Shown piece by piece: positions 33,500 through 45,605 of a stretch of 64,000 nucleotides of DNA (its first letter is position 1; each line of letters begins with the position of its first letter). The notes beneath the pieces are model-generated. The model saw only the letters and a list, made by a program, of their open reading frames with translations. It did not search any database and had not been told where the DNA came from. A program made the position numbers and the translations under genes. The stretch is from NCBI GenBank assembly GCA_015680685.1, contig MNCI01000270.1, positions 240,200-304,199 of the forward strand, given 5' to 3'. The DNA is from Gnetum montanum (taxonomy: Eukaryota; Streptophyta; Gnetopsida; Gnetales; Gnetaceae).

Positions 33500-34300
33500 G
33501 AGAAGCTTGCTAGCTGGTGGCTGGAGATGTCTATCATTTTCCTTTAGGAGCCTTTGTTTGTGAGCATTGAGCCTAAAAATGGACCCCTCCATATGTCCAA
33601 CAACCCTTCCTTGGCCTTCTAAGGGTTGATCCTTCACTTTGTATCATTTCCATTTGATTTCTTTCATTAAATTATTTTCCATCTAATCCTTGACTTCTTG
33701 GTACTTTAAATTGTTGCCTAGATTTTTGAGATACTGTGGTGGATTTATCAAAATTTTTGCTGTTAAATTCGTCCTTCCTTTGTGATTTTCTCATGGCATT
33801 AGTTCCTCTCTAGTTTGTTGATAACAATTCCTTCTTCCTAATGAATTTAGCTTCCATAAGTTTAGCTTTATCAATAACTGTTAATAAGCTATCCAACTCG
33901 AACAAATTAACTTTTTCTTGGGCTGAAGTATGCAAGCCATTGATAAAGTTTTTGATTCTTATGTATTCATAAATTTCTAGTGTATACATCATTAAATTAA
34001 CAAACTCACGTTCATATTCAGCCACATTCTTGGACCCTTGCTCTAGGTGTAAGTATTTCCATCTTTTTTATTCCACATGTGCTTTTGAAATATATCTTGT
34101 TCTAAAAAATTGTACAAATTCATTCCATTCAACACCTTCATTATGAATTTTTACTTTTTCAATTCTCCACCAATTGGTAGCATCACCTACCAAAACATGA
34201 GTTGCAAGAAGAACTCTTTCTCTAGCATTTATATGTAAGAATTCAAACAAATCATTCATCCTAAATGGCTAGGATTCAGCTTGCTCTCCACTTGAAAGTC
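33500..34300 (-). pseudogene. E4 gag
   Basis: Minus-strand fragments: MNDLFEFLHINARERVLLATHVLVGDATNWWR and WNEFVQFFRTRYIS (34259-34068), then EYEREFVNLMMYTLEIYEYIRIKNFINGL (34025-33810). This is the classical Retrotrans_gag domain with its A-WW and F-E-F-L signatures. Near 33600 a zinc knuckle can be traced as CX2YX4HX4C, with the second Cys replaced and a stop inside. The gag start lies between 34300 and the primer site and is not clear. Capsid protein of a chromovirus, non-functional here. Confidence 0.8.
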
Positions 34301-34750
34301 CATCAAATGATGGTGGCTTACATTTCAAAAATTCTTGTGACTTGACAACCCCATTATTCACCTCATTTTGATACTATCTTGCCTCATTTTCCTCATGATT
34401 TTGTACTGTCGGCTATATATTTTGTTATATAGCTATAGTAAGCAAAGTGACAGAATGGGCAAGTGCTGCAAAGGCCTCTTGCCAATGTTGAGAAGGTGCA
34501 TTCTCTTGGTTGCCAAAGTTGGCACCAATTTTATTTCTCTTGTAAGTCTTCATTATACTTACTGTTCAAAGGCCTATACACACTTTGAAAGCTATGCTTT
34601 AGTTTCCATGATAAAATATTTCAAATCAACACTGAAGACATTTCTTCTCAATTTAGGCATATGAAAGATAGACCAACACCACATCAAATAATGCATAAAT
34701 TTAAACTTCATAAGAGGTTTGAAGGAAAGTAAAAGAAAGCCAAACCTATC

Positions 34751-34762
34751 GCTCTAATACCA
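34751..34762 (-). promoter_or_regulatory. E4 primer-binding site (initiator tRNA-Met)
   Basis: Minus strand TGGTATTAGAGC, one mismatch from the tRNA-iMet complement, three bases from the 5' LTR at 34766. Confidence 0.85.
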
Positions 34763-34765
34763 AAA

Positions 34766-36132
34766 TGTAATACCCATTCATGAGCAAGGGCTAGCACCCG
34801 AAGCCCCTTAGAAATAAAGCAAGTTGAAAGAAGAAAATCCCCAAGTGGCTTTTTTTCTACAACAATCAACTAACATTAACCTATAAAATTAAATTGAAAT
34901 CAACAATGCCTAGATCTATCTATAAAATAAATCAATCAATATTAACTTTAAGAAGTAAGAGATGATTTTATAAAGAAATAGCCGTAGTAAAATATTTGTG
35001 CAAGATTCATCAAATTAAAAAAAATCAAACTTTTTATTATTCAACCTAAAAAGAAATATCTAATCAAGACCATTTACACATTTATAAACCAAAGAAATGA
35101 CCACAAAAGTAGATAAATTAATAATATCATATTTGTTCAATCACATAATAATATTTTATAATTTCCAGCAACACACAAAACAAGATCATTTGAATTTAAC
35201 TCTTGTAACCATTTTACCATTAATCATTTAATTAGGAAATTCATATGTTCAATAGCAAATAATAAATAAATCTCAACCATAAATTAACATCCTAAGTTTT
35301 CCCCCACTCCATCAAATTATAAAAAGATATCAAAATCAAACTTTAGAAGGTATAGGGAAAAAAGCATAATTCAAGATTTAGATCCAAGATTTATGCATTC
35401 AAAGGGGAACAGTTCATCAACCAAATTCCAACCAAAATCCAAGAATTCAACAATTTTAAAACATTCACAATTATTAATGGGCCCAAAGATACTCTTGCTT
35501 TCTACCGGCAATACCAATACTCATATTAGGGATCCTTGGCCCCTGTTGGCAATCTTTTGCCAAAAATGCCCTAAATCGTTATGGGTGTTTTTGAATCATT
35601 ACAAAAACAACTCTCATCCAAGTCATTTAGGTGTGAGAGTATAAAGGACATGCGGAGAGATCCAAAAAAAGATATTAAAGGTTTCAAAAATCTAAGCTTA
35701 CAACAACAATCTTGATAATTTCATACAAGCATTGTGAAGGTGGTTAGGCAAGCAAAAAGAGAGAAGTTTTAGAAAATCAACCCTTGTTGACCATTATCAA
35801 ACATAACATAAATAGATCATTTTTCCTCCTTGCTTAGATATCTTTCTTACTAAGAGGAATTATCTGAAAATTCGATTGCTATGCCACACTTGTTTTCTTT
35901 CTTCTTGCTATCTCTTGTAGTAGCAAGAGTCTTCTCTCCCTTCCTAGCCACACTCCCTATTGTTGTATCCCTTTTTTTTTCTTTTTTTTTCTTTTTTTTT
36001 TTTTTTTTTTGCTCTACTCAACTACTTTTGCCTTCTCCTCTTCCAATTTGTAGGTGGAATAAGGGATAATGGATGGTTTCTTGCAACTGACTTTTTGGGA
36101 ACTATTCCTATTCTTTTCTTTCTTTTTAAAGT

Positions 36133-36169
<37 letters not shown>

Positions 36170-37081
36170 TAGCAATGGGTCATGAGTTCAATTCTCTTCA
36201 TGATCACTATAAAAAAATCAATAAAATATGTATATTCAGAAGTTACAAGTTCAATTCCTAAATCAACAATTTTTGATATTTCAAAATTCAAATTTTGCTA
36301 GATCTCAGGTTCAATTCCTCTTGATAATTACAAAACATTCTAGCATAATATCTATCTCTTTATCATTCAGAATTGTCATAAGATGTAAGAAAAGAGTTTT
36401 CAAATAGATTCATGATCAGGGTAGTTCAAGATACATAATCAAATAAGGCACCTTCTTTTTTAGGTCATCAACGATATGAATTTTTCCATCGTCTTTTAAG
36501 CCTTGAAAGGTCATCACGTGACCTTTCTACAGCCATGGAGAGGGTATTTATGCTCTACTATTTTAAACTAAAAAGAGTAATGCATCACATTTAGACAAAA
36601 TGAAATTTAAAAAATAAAATATAAGGCTATAGTATTTGCACACAATATCCCTAATTCATGGGTCAAGTTTCACCAACTTGATTCATAGGTCAAGTTCCTC
36701 AATATGAGCATTCTTTTGCATCTCAACATACCTGTTTTAGCTCTTTAGGAACACCTTAGAGCATTGTCCTCTATTTCTCAGCATCTCTATTGAAATAGAA
36801 TAGAAAATATTTTGTTTTCCCATATATCATTTATTATTATTATTTTAAAACTTTCCTAGCATGTATTTTAAATCATATTTCTTATGCATAAAGTATTTAA
36901 ACATTTAATCATAATACATATAAAAATTCGGTCAACAAATTTATTACTATTTCATTTGGCCATTTCCACCATAGTCCAAACAAAGCACACACATAAGTTA
37001 TCAACAAAACATGCACACAAACACACAGAAAGACTATTACAATCGTTAACACAAAAACTCAAGGAGAAGTGGTTCATTACA
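34766..37081 (-). repeat. E4 5' LTR
   Basis: 2316 bp partner of 26692-29013. It differs mainly by a T-rich tract (35968-36010) and a longer CT microsatellite (36130-36170). Ends TGTAATACCC and ATTACA. Confidence 0.92.
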
Positions 37082-37878
37082 TAGTAAAGGCTCATCATCA
37101 TCATTATTTTATTATCACCGATGATGTCCTCTATTACCCCTTCGATTATTATGGGCATGGAGATCAGTATTATTGCCCTATTGCTCACCTCCATCATGAT
37201 TATTCCTTCTACGGCATTTTTCAAAACCAAAAGAAGAGGAAGAAGGAGATGTAGATGAAGAGGACAAAGAGGAAGGAGGGCTACCACCACCATGATATCT
37301 ACAAACTCCCCTTCAGTGTTCATAGCCACATTCATCATGTTTCTTATCATCTTGATGCTTGTCTGAGCCCCTGCCTTGACTACCATCTTGACATGAACCT
37401 GGTTTGTTGATAGCAAAATGTAGAGTCAAGTTCACACCCCCATCACCAATAACAAGGGGTGGAGAATTTTCATGTTGAGAGCCCCTAGAGAGAGGATCCT
37501 CATTACCATCTTATTTTAGTAGGAACAAAGGATTAGTAAACCGTTTTCCCTTTACAAACTCATGTTGCTTCTTCTAATGTCAATCTCTCCTGCATTGTGT
37601 TTCAATGCGACAGTAGTCCTGGTAGTCGTAATCATGCACAACATACTCCTCTTCAAGATCATGGATGCCTAACTTCTTAAGAGTTTAAAATAGCATTATG
37701 GGCATAGATCATAGGGAGGCATTACATTGTTGCCTTTCATGTCATGTCATCATAGTTGTTCATTCTGGTGCAGGATGAAGGTGAAATCAGGCACATACTC
37801 ATCTAGATGAATATATACCACCTTGCACTCTTATGGGACTAGTGGTTTAACATCATCATGCCTAAGAGAAGAAGACAT
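37082..37878 (-). pseudogene. E3 gag, N-terminal third
   Basis: Start at 37878 (MSSSL), followed by VVYIHLDEYVPDFTFILHQNEQL and a decayed GN-VMPP version of the N-terminal module. The basic and Ser/Pro linker (near 37260-37100) is out of frame. It continues the gag at 26691 once E4 is removed. Confidence 0.75.
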
Positions 37879-37946
37879 TTTGCAAACAAATAAAATATCA
37901 GTAATGGCACCAATGATAGATAGCACATGTTTCAAACAAAAAGAAG

Positions 37947-37964
37947 TCCTTGATAATGGCACCA
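37947..37964 (-). promoter_or_regulatory. E3 primer-binding site, with a duplicated edge
   Basis: Minus strand TGGCACCATTATCAAGGA one base from the LTR at 37966. About 50 bp closer to gag (37903-37918) the phrase TAATGGCACCAATGATA occurs a second time, so the primer-site/LTR border is partly duplicated. Confidence 0.7.
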
Positions 37965-37965
37965 A

Positions 37966-38061
37966 TGATAAGCAATGAAGGTACCCCTATGCCCAATCAT
38001 ATAAATCAAAAAGCGTTCATGCACACTCTAGCCAAATTCCATGGACTCTATATTTTTCTAG
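37966..38061 (-). repeat. E3 5' LTR, left part
   Basis: Begins TGATAAGC and follows the LTR terminal block for 96 bp until E6 interrupts it. The last five bases TCTAG are the E6 target duplication. The rest resumes at 46432. Confidence 0.8.
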
Positions 38062-38896
38062 TGATGAGTGATGAGGTACCCCTATGCTCAACCATACGAA
38101 TATGAGCATTTCACGCATGATCCAGTCGAATTCCAAGGACTAAGTTCCTATGCACCTTGTGAAACGATAACGGGTTGATTAATCATTGTCTTTCCAAACT
38201 TACTTGTATGTCATGGTTGTATGGTTAAGTAAGCTTCAGGTATATGATTTTTTTGATTTTTATGTATTTTCTGTCCTGCGTTAATAAGGAGGGGAGAGAG
38301 AAGTAACTAAGTAACTAATCTAATTTAACTATTCATTAACTAAGTTCTAAGTACTCCTAACATCATTATCCATTCCCAATTTTTGTACACATCCTGAATT
38401 AGTGCAACGCTACTAGGATTACCAAATGCTAATCATTACTAGGTTACCAAGCGCTACACGCATGCTCGAAGCAGTCGTACTGAGTGTAATTAACTAAGAG
38501 ATTTTTAGGGTGAGAGAAATCATTAATTAACTATGAAAGCATTAAATAATAATTAACACTAATTAATCTATTCTATATGCTGCAAGGTTTATCATAAAGT
38601 TCATCTTTATTGCCATACACAAAGTGTGCTTAGGTACACAATGCTTGAATAAAGATCCGTTCACTCTATGACTCCTATTGTAGCCATGCAAAAATAATTC
38701 CAACTCTGGAGGGAGAAAATGGCAAGAGTTTGGCTAAGGGACAAATTCTTAACTGTGGAAACCAAAGGCATTACCTCTTATTTATAGATAATGAGACAGG
38801 TCACGATATCAAGTATCCGATATCGCATGGTCGATCCGATATCGCAAATGCGATATCATGGATGTGATATTGCGTATGCGATATCATAGTTCATCA
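38062..38896 (-). repeat. E6 3' LTR
   Basis: 835 bp, TGATGAG to TTCATCA. U3 carries about six GATATC-type units (38810-38885) upstream of the TATA box. It is very similar to the partner at 45606-46426. Confidence 0.92.
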
Positions 38897-38911
38897 TACC
38901 CCCCATGACTA
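38897..38911 (-). promoter_or_regulatory. E6 polypurine tract
   Basis: Minus strand AGTCATGGGGGGTA next to the LTR start TGATGAA, with six G residues. Confidence 0.8.
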
Positions 38912-41085
38912 AATGAAAACTCGTCCTCAAGTACCTTACAAAATATTGGGAAGGTATGGGGTTATTAACTGAATGACTATTGATAGTGGAACAGGGTGAC
39001 TAACTTAATGTGCCTAATGAACGGATCAAAAATACAATACATGACAGCATTAGTGTTCATGACCACAAAAGTGAACACTGTACATAAATGACATCCAGCC
39101 TTATTAGCAGCTAAAAGAGAAAGAGAGAGAGAAAAGAATGAGACGTGTTGCTGTTGATGCCAATATTGTGCTTGTTCTTGTTCATCCATAGCCACGCCAT
39201 CAATCTTGCTTCTTTCATGAATGTTCCAGTTCTGGTCCATCCTGAGNTATTGATAGTGGAACAGGGTGACTAACTTAATGTGCCCAATGAACGGATCAAA
39301 AATACAATACATGACAGCATTAGTGTTCATGACCACAAAAGTGAACACTGTACATAAATGACATCTAGCCTTATTAGCAGCTAAAAGAGAAAGAGAGAGA
39401 GAAAAGAATGAGACGTGTTGCTGTTGATGCCAATATTGTGCTTGTTCTTGTTCATCCATAGCCACGCCATCAATCTTGCTTCTTTCATGAATGTTCCAGT
39501 TCTGGTCCATCCTGAGGACATCCTTCAAGCCTAGTCCATTGTTGTATGATTGCCATCTACACACACAACATAGTCACAAATGAGTAAGGGTAGATAAATC
39601 ACAATGTAGTTGATACCTTGCTTCAACATGAAGTGCAATGGCTGAGTTGTGGTTATGGCAGATACTAGTTCTGGAATTTTAACAGTGGTGACTGCCTAAG
39701 GTGTAGAGGTTAGGAAAATTTGAAAAATTTTGTGCCCGGGCCCCCATGATGAAAAGCGAACCTTCGGTATAGATAGGATGGAAAAAAGAGAAGGAATAAG
39801 AAAGATGGAGAAAAAGGAACAATGGCAACACCAAGAAAATGGATGTCATGGATGGGGATGAAACAAAAAATGGTGATTGCAGGAAATGTTTAAGGGAAAG
39901 AAGTTAACCAACATACCCAAAAAGGAATGCCAGTGGGTCCTCCCCAAAGCAGGCTTATGCCCTTGATGCCCTGACAGACCCACAAACCAAAGAGTCTGTA
40001 GGCTCTAGGAATGTCATTGGGAAGTAAGAGTTAAAAACTTACCTACAAGAAATTACCAAGGAAAAATAATGTATCAACCAAGATACAAACTAATGATAAA
40101 ATCGGCAATGAGGTGCGAAATGAAAAAGAAAGGTGGAGAGGAGAGGATGGAATGGAAACCCAACAACAAGGTTGTGTAAAATCCCTTGTGTGTTTCATGG
40201 TTAATGTGATCGAGTAGAACTCGTTTCAAATTCGGACTCAAACCAATCCACATTCAGTAACCTCGCATCAACACATTTGACCAACCCATCCACTTAGAGC
40301 AACAAGAATGCCTCTACAAAAAGTCACCACCATTCCAAGGAGAGCGAGATGGAGAACCAGGAAGAGAGAAGGGGCCTTAGTTAGAGGGAACCTTCAGGCA
40401 TGGGTAACATGTCTTTCCAATGCCATAACCAATGTATGTAGCCCAAGATCATTATTGTGTCTAAGGGGTGTGCTTTGAATTCTCATTGTTTTCTTTTTTG
40501 TGTGAGAACCACACCATGCAAAGACTTATTATATTTATTATTTTTTTATGAACTTAGCTTCCGATGATTTGATGAATGGTCAGAATGATGGAAAACCCAA
40601 AGAAAAAGCATCCAAGCACTCAAGAGAATAGCCAGTACAAATGCATAGAATCCCTTTGAAGCCATACCCATTTCATCCTTTGAGTCTTTTCTTAGTCCGA
40701 GAAATACCCAATCACCAATTCGTTAATAGTTTTATTAAAGAAAGGGACTATACAGCTCCAAGCCAAGGGAGACCATAGGATTTTATGGATGTATGAACGA
40801 TGTGGACTCATTGCCTGTTAATCAAAAGAACCATACTTTAATATCGACATCATACTTCAAAGGTAAAATCCAAACATTAGAAATCGATATGATATTATTC
40901 ATACCACCATCATGAACACTTATTGGGTGACAAAAAAAATAAAGTAATCACACAAAGAAATGGTAAAAATATGAACGATGGTGTAAAACAAAAACAAGAA
41001 AGATTAATAAAATGTGCAAAACAAAAAAAATATGTAAAACAAAAACTTAGAAAGAACTGAGGGCGTTTAATGGTTAGCTGAGGTG
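38912..41085 (-). other. E6 non-coding 3' region
   Basis: Same landmarks as in E1 and E5, no protein recognised. The segment 38978-39246 is repeated almost exactly at 39248-39516 around a single N. The minus-strand open frame across the N is a by-product. A few minisatellite units lie at 40985-41050. Confidence 0.75.
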
Positions 41086-41089
41086 GCCA

Positions 41090-42440
41090 TCTCGCCCATG
41101 ACTAAGTTGGAAGGAGGAGATCCAAAATAATGAGCAAGGTTGCCCACTTACAGAGGTAGCATATGTCCTAGCTAACCTGAACTCATGGAAAGGTTTTGTT
41201 TATTGCACATTGACTAACAGTCTCTTTTTTGGGCTCTCAGGTTTATATATGGTCATGGCCCCTAAAGGAAAAGTTGCAAAAATAATGTATGGTCCTTCCC
41301 ATAGTGTTTGAAATTTGGTCTGTTGTGGCACATGTGTGGGGTTCTAGTAGAGGACCTTATCTCCTAGTTGGTACTTAACTCTCCTAATTTTCAGGTCATG
41401 ACATTGTTTATTAAAAGCCTTGTGCAACTCATTAGATGACAGGGCAGCTAGTTGGTTCTCATCTAGCAAGTTAAGAGTCATTAACCTTTATTTTTGTGCT
41501 AGATTGAGGTCAATGTTGAGGTCACATGTTGTGGTTAGTGTACGGAGCTCAGTTTGGATAGGAAGCATTGGAAGTTTTCCATACACTAACTCATAGGGAG
41601 AGTATCCTATAGGGAGTTTCCATGTGGAGCGGTATGCCCAAAGAGCATCATTCAGTTTAGTGCTCCAATCTTGCCTATATTTGCTAATAGTTCTAGTCAG
41701 TATCTTAGTAATCTCCCTATTGGTAACCTCGGCTTGACCATTTTCTTGGGGGTGGTATGGTGTAGTCAATTTGTGCTCAACCCGCAAGCGTTGCATTAGC
41801 TTTCGAAAAGTTGCACCTGTAAAGTGTGTACCATTATCTGAGATAAGTGCACGTGGCACACCAAACCTATTGACGACTTGTTGTTGAACAAATCATGCAG
41901 CTGTAGATGATGTGCAATCTTTAACAGCAGCTACTTCAACCCATTGGACATTGGTGTAATGGGCCCCATCAAATCAATCCCCCAAATGTCGAAGGGTTTT
42001 AGCAGTTGAATCCATTGTTGCAGACCCTCCATTCTAGTAGTCATTCCCCCATCACGTTGATAGAACTCACAAAATTGGATGAATTAATGGGTGTCCTAGA
42101 ACAAGGTAGGCCAATAATAACCTACAAGCATGATCTTAATAGTCGTTCATCTCCTAGCATAGTGACCCCCCACAAGGGCCCTCATGAGCATCTTGGAGAA
42201 CTCTCAGTCAATCCCTATCGGGAACACACCATCGAACCAAGCCATCGAAACATTCTTTGTAAAGTTGTCCATTGATTTCCATAAAGTACTTAGCTCTATG
42301 AAGAAACTATTGTTTCTTCTTAAGGTCCAAATCTTGTGGTGTTTGTTGGGTAAGGAGATAGGTTAGAATGCTACTGTACCAGTTTTTCTCTATGGGTGAT
42401 TGGTCATTCACTACACCGGCAAAGAGGAAATCATCAAGGA
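41090..42440 (-). pseudogene. E6 integrase
   Basis: From right to left: a decayed HHCC zinc domain (about 42400-42060), [26 protein letters not shown] (near 41960), a 42-bp gap relative to E1 near 41944 that removes the first catalytic strand, and the core from 41859 (LISDNGTHFTGATF with the second Asp; EHKLTTPYHPQENGQAEVTNREI with the catalytic Glu region; WSTKLNDALWAYRSTWKLPIGYSPYELVYGK). The C-terminal GPY module lies near 41300. The core frame 41859-41488 is free of stops, but loss of the first Asp strand would inactivate it. Confidence 0.85.
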
Positions 42441-42477
42441 AGTGATTGGAAATAGGATACTCATCCTCTTTGTTGTC

Positions 42478-43459
42478 TCAGTGCAACCAAGATAAATGAT
42501 TGACAACTACATTCTCAGTGCCTTTACAATCGATCATTGTTAGATTGAACTCTTGTAGGATTACCAGCCATCGTATAATACGGGGGATTACCATTGGCTT
42601 ATTCATGAGGAACCAAATTGCACTATAATCTGTATGTATAAATACTTTGTATTTCAATACATAATGCCTAAATTTTTCTAGTGTAAACACTATAGCCATT
42701 AATTATTTTTCTATAGTAGTGTAGTTAACTTCTGCACCAGCTATACTTCTACTTGCACAGTGGATGTAATAAGGGAATTTTTGGTCATCTAACTATGTAA
42801 GTACGGCTCCTAAGGCATAGTTGGATGCATCAGTCATGACATGAAATGGTTTGGACCAGTCAGGAGCTTGTAGAATGGGTGTTTCTACTAGCTTCTACTT
42901 CAAAGTTTGGAAAGCTAGTTCACATTCCTTGGTCCACTCGAAGGATACGTCATTTTTCGTTAACTCTACCAATGGTTTGGCAACCTTCAAAAAGTTCTCT
43001 ATGAATCTCCTATAGTAGCCAATGTGTCCAAGGAATGATCGAATGTCTTTCACAGTTTTCAATTGATGGGTGATTCCTTGGATGACTTTGATTTTCTCAG
43101 GGTCTACCTCTATCCCTACATGTAAAATCTTATGCCCAAGTACTATGCCTTCTTGGACCATTAAATGGCTTTTCTCCCAGTTGATCCTTAGATTAGTCTC
43201 TACACATCTTTTCAACACTTGCTCTAACTAGTCCAAGGCTTGATCAAAACTTGCTCCATAAGTGGAGAAGTCATCCATAAAGACTTCCACACCATTTCCT
43301 ATCTGCTGCTAAAATATGCTTAGAACTAAGCCTTGAAATGTAACAGGGGCATTGCACAAGCCAAATGGCATTTTTTTGTATGCAAACATTCCCTAAGGAC
43401 TGGTGAACATAGTTTTGGATTGATCTTCTAGGGCTATTTGTATTTGGTTGTATCTGTTA
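42478..43459 (-). pseudogene. E6 RT (palm to thumb) and RNase H
   Basis: RT: the NRYNQIQIA region near 43459, MPFGLCNAP near 43370, VFMDDFSTYG near 43270, then RCVETNLRINWEKSHLMVQEGIVLGHKILHVGIEVD and SFLGHIGYYRRFIENF (43218-42895). RNase H: LEKFRHYVLKYKVFIHTDYSAIWFL and IIRWLVILQEFNL...KGTENVVVNHLSWL (42699-42478). The TDH Asp survives. Everything upstream of the YNQI motif is deleted, so the finger subdomain is absent. Confidence 0.85.
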
Positions 43460-45455
43460 TTGGGTTGGTGGAACTGCCTTAGGTTACCTTGGGGATAAGG
43501 TAACCATCGGGATGTTTTCCATTTGTTTAATCATGGATTAAGTGCATACATCCCAGACTCCTATAAATGTAAGATTACAGGGCAACATCCCTTAGGATGG
43601 TCATATTAATAGATCTCACATCCACTATCATCGTCATCTGAATCCACAACCTCTTCAATAATAGCAACTTTACCCTTACCCTTATTACGTGCATTCTCTG
43701 CTTCTCTCTTTTTCCTTTTGTCACGGTCACTACCTCACTCCCTAGACTCCTCTACTACTTTGAGCATAGTTTGAAACCTACTATCCAACGAGTCCTACAT
43801 TTGGTCTAGCTTTGCTGATACTTTTGCTGCTAACTTTTGAATAGGCAAGGTTTTCCTATTCACCATCTCTTCGACTGGTGACTCTTCCTCATCCTCACAA
43901 AATCTTACTCCCTTCTTTCGAAGGGAAGGATCTCGGTTGTATTCTTCTGCACTCTCTCTTTTTTGTAGCTCAAATTCTTCTTTAGCTACTTACTTCAGTA
44001 GTCTATGAATTTGATAGGACCTAAGCTAAGATAACCTTCCTTGGGCATAAGTCCCAAGGGTCCTTCTTGTTTCATGCCTAAGCCCATCTACGAGATGGCG
44101 TAGTTGATCCCGCTATGAACAACCATGGCCAGGACAACGATGTAAGAGTGCATAATAGCAGCCCATGGCAGCATCCAAGGGTTCATGACTTCCTTGTTTC
44201 CATCCTTGGATTTTCTTTCCTAGGTTAGACACCTGGGAGTATGTTTGGTACTTATCATTGAACAATTCTAGCATCATACTCTAGCTACGAATGGATTCCC
44301 GTTCTAAGGACTGATACTAGCTTTCAACTTCTTTTATTAGTGTTCATGGGAACAACTTAAGCTTTTGCCACTTGTTTTCCATGTTTTGCAAGGCACACGC
44401 ATCATGAAATGCTTGTAAGTGATTTTGAGGATCAGTATTATATCCCCCTTCAAATCACGGGATGTTATTCATGTATAGCCTCTTGATCCTACTATCTTTC
44501 TGGTCCCTTGTTGGAACTCTTATGGCCTTAGTTATATCTAGCATGCTTCGCATGTCGAGTAGGGGTTCATCATGATCATCTCGTTCATAGCGTCTATGGT
44601 GTCTACGCGGTTCCCTACTCTACCTTCTTCTATGGCGTGATTCCCTAAAGTTCCCTCATCCTCCATCTTGGTTGTCCCATTTACGACTTCCACTTTCTTG
44701 CCCTTATCCTCATGAGTTGTTTCTCTATGGCTATGTCCGGACAGAGAAGGAGAGGGTGAAGGTGACAATGAAGGTGAAGAAGAAGGAGAACCGCCACCAT
44801 GATGGTGTTTACTACCTTCTCTTCGGTGGTCTCTGTCTCGATCGTGATTGCGATCAGAATGACCTCCTTTGTCTTGTACCTTTGTTCTTTTTTCAGACTC
44901 TTTGTGTCCATTGGTATTAGCACCTAGGTTGCGAACAATAGAATGAAGGTTTTGATACACAACCCCTTGGCCAAAGTCAAGGGGAGGAACATCATTATGT
45001 AGGTGATTACCTGAGGCAGGTTCATCACCCTCAATTTCACTGAAAATATGTGGGGCATACTTAGACCATTTTTCCTTCAAGGACTTATAGTGTCTCTCCT
45101 ATTGATAATCCCTTTGACGTTCTGCTTCAGTAGGACGATAGTCTCTTAAATCATAGTCCTGTGCAATGTACTCTACATGTAAGTGTTGCATGCCTATTCG
45201 TGTGAGAGCATGAAGAAGCATACTTGGGACTGAACGGTCAGGAGGTAACACTATGTTACCTTCCAAGTCACGTCAATGTAGTTGTTCATCTTGGTGGAGA
45301 ATAAAGGTGAAGTTAGGTACATATTCATTGGGATGAATATATACCACACGAAACTGTTGAGGAACTGGCAGGTCAACATCATGTGTATTTTTCCACCAAT
45401 TGCTTCTTGTGTTAGTCCTAGGTGGTGAAGTGCTCTTGTGCGAAGAAGAAGACAT
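43460..45455 (-). pseudogene. E6 gag
   Basis: Start at 45455 (MSSSSHKSTSPP); an in-frame upstream ATG at 45476 is less likely because the other copies start at MSSSS. N-terminal module with LPVPQQFRVVYIHPNEYVPNF and GNIVLPPDRSVPSMLL, R/D/H-rich linker (RNHDRDRDHRREGSKHHH) and Ser/Pro repeats near 44760, then the capsid-like domain (44300-44050) and a zinc-knuckle region near 43590 with the second Cys lost. The proline-rich tail is cut at 43460 by the deletion to RT. Confidence 0.83.
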
Positions 45456-45586
45456 CTTGTCTTGTTCAGTGTGCAATGAACTATATATTTATATATTATT
45501 ATATTTTTTCCTTTAACCAACCCTAAGGGTTTGTTCCAACGATGTGAATAGTTTCCTAAGTTCTACTTAGCGCACAACCAATAAAG

Positions 45587-45604
45587 TCCTCGACAATGGT
45601 GCCA
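45587..45604 (-). promoter_or_regulatory. E6 primer-binding site
   Basis: Minus strand TGGCACCATTGTCGAGGA, 15 of 18 matches to the tRNA-Asp complement, one base from the LTR. Confidence 0.82.
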
Positions 45605-45605
45605 A

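Larger units (their letters stand above)
26692..37081 (-). mobile_element. E4: Tekay/Del-like chromovirus with 2.3-kb LTRs, defective
   Basis: Two LTRs of about 2.3 kb with TGTA...TACA ends, a tRNA-iMet primer site, gag remnants and an integrase C-terminus with a decayed chromodomain tail. E4 lies in E3 gag. The flanking pentamers CAATA (26687-26691) and TAGTA (37082-37086) agree at three of five positions, the differences both being transitions, compatible with an old duplication. Protease, RT, RNase H and most of integrase are gone. In their place is the plus-strand fragment E5. Confidence 0.86.

Noticed and set aside
38977-39564. 195-codon minus-strand frame with an internal repeat
   Set aside because: It spans the duplicated segment and the N at 39247 in a non-coding 3' region; the repeat is probably an assembly artefact.
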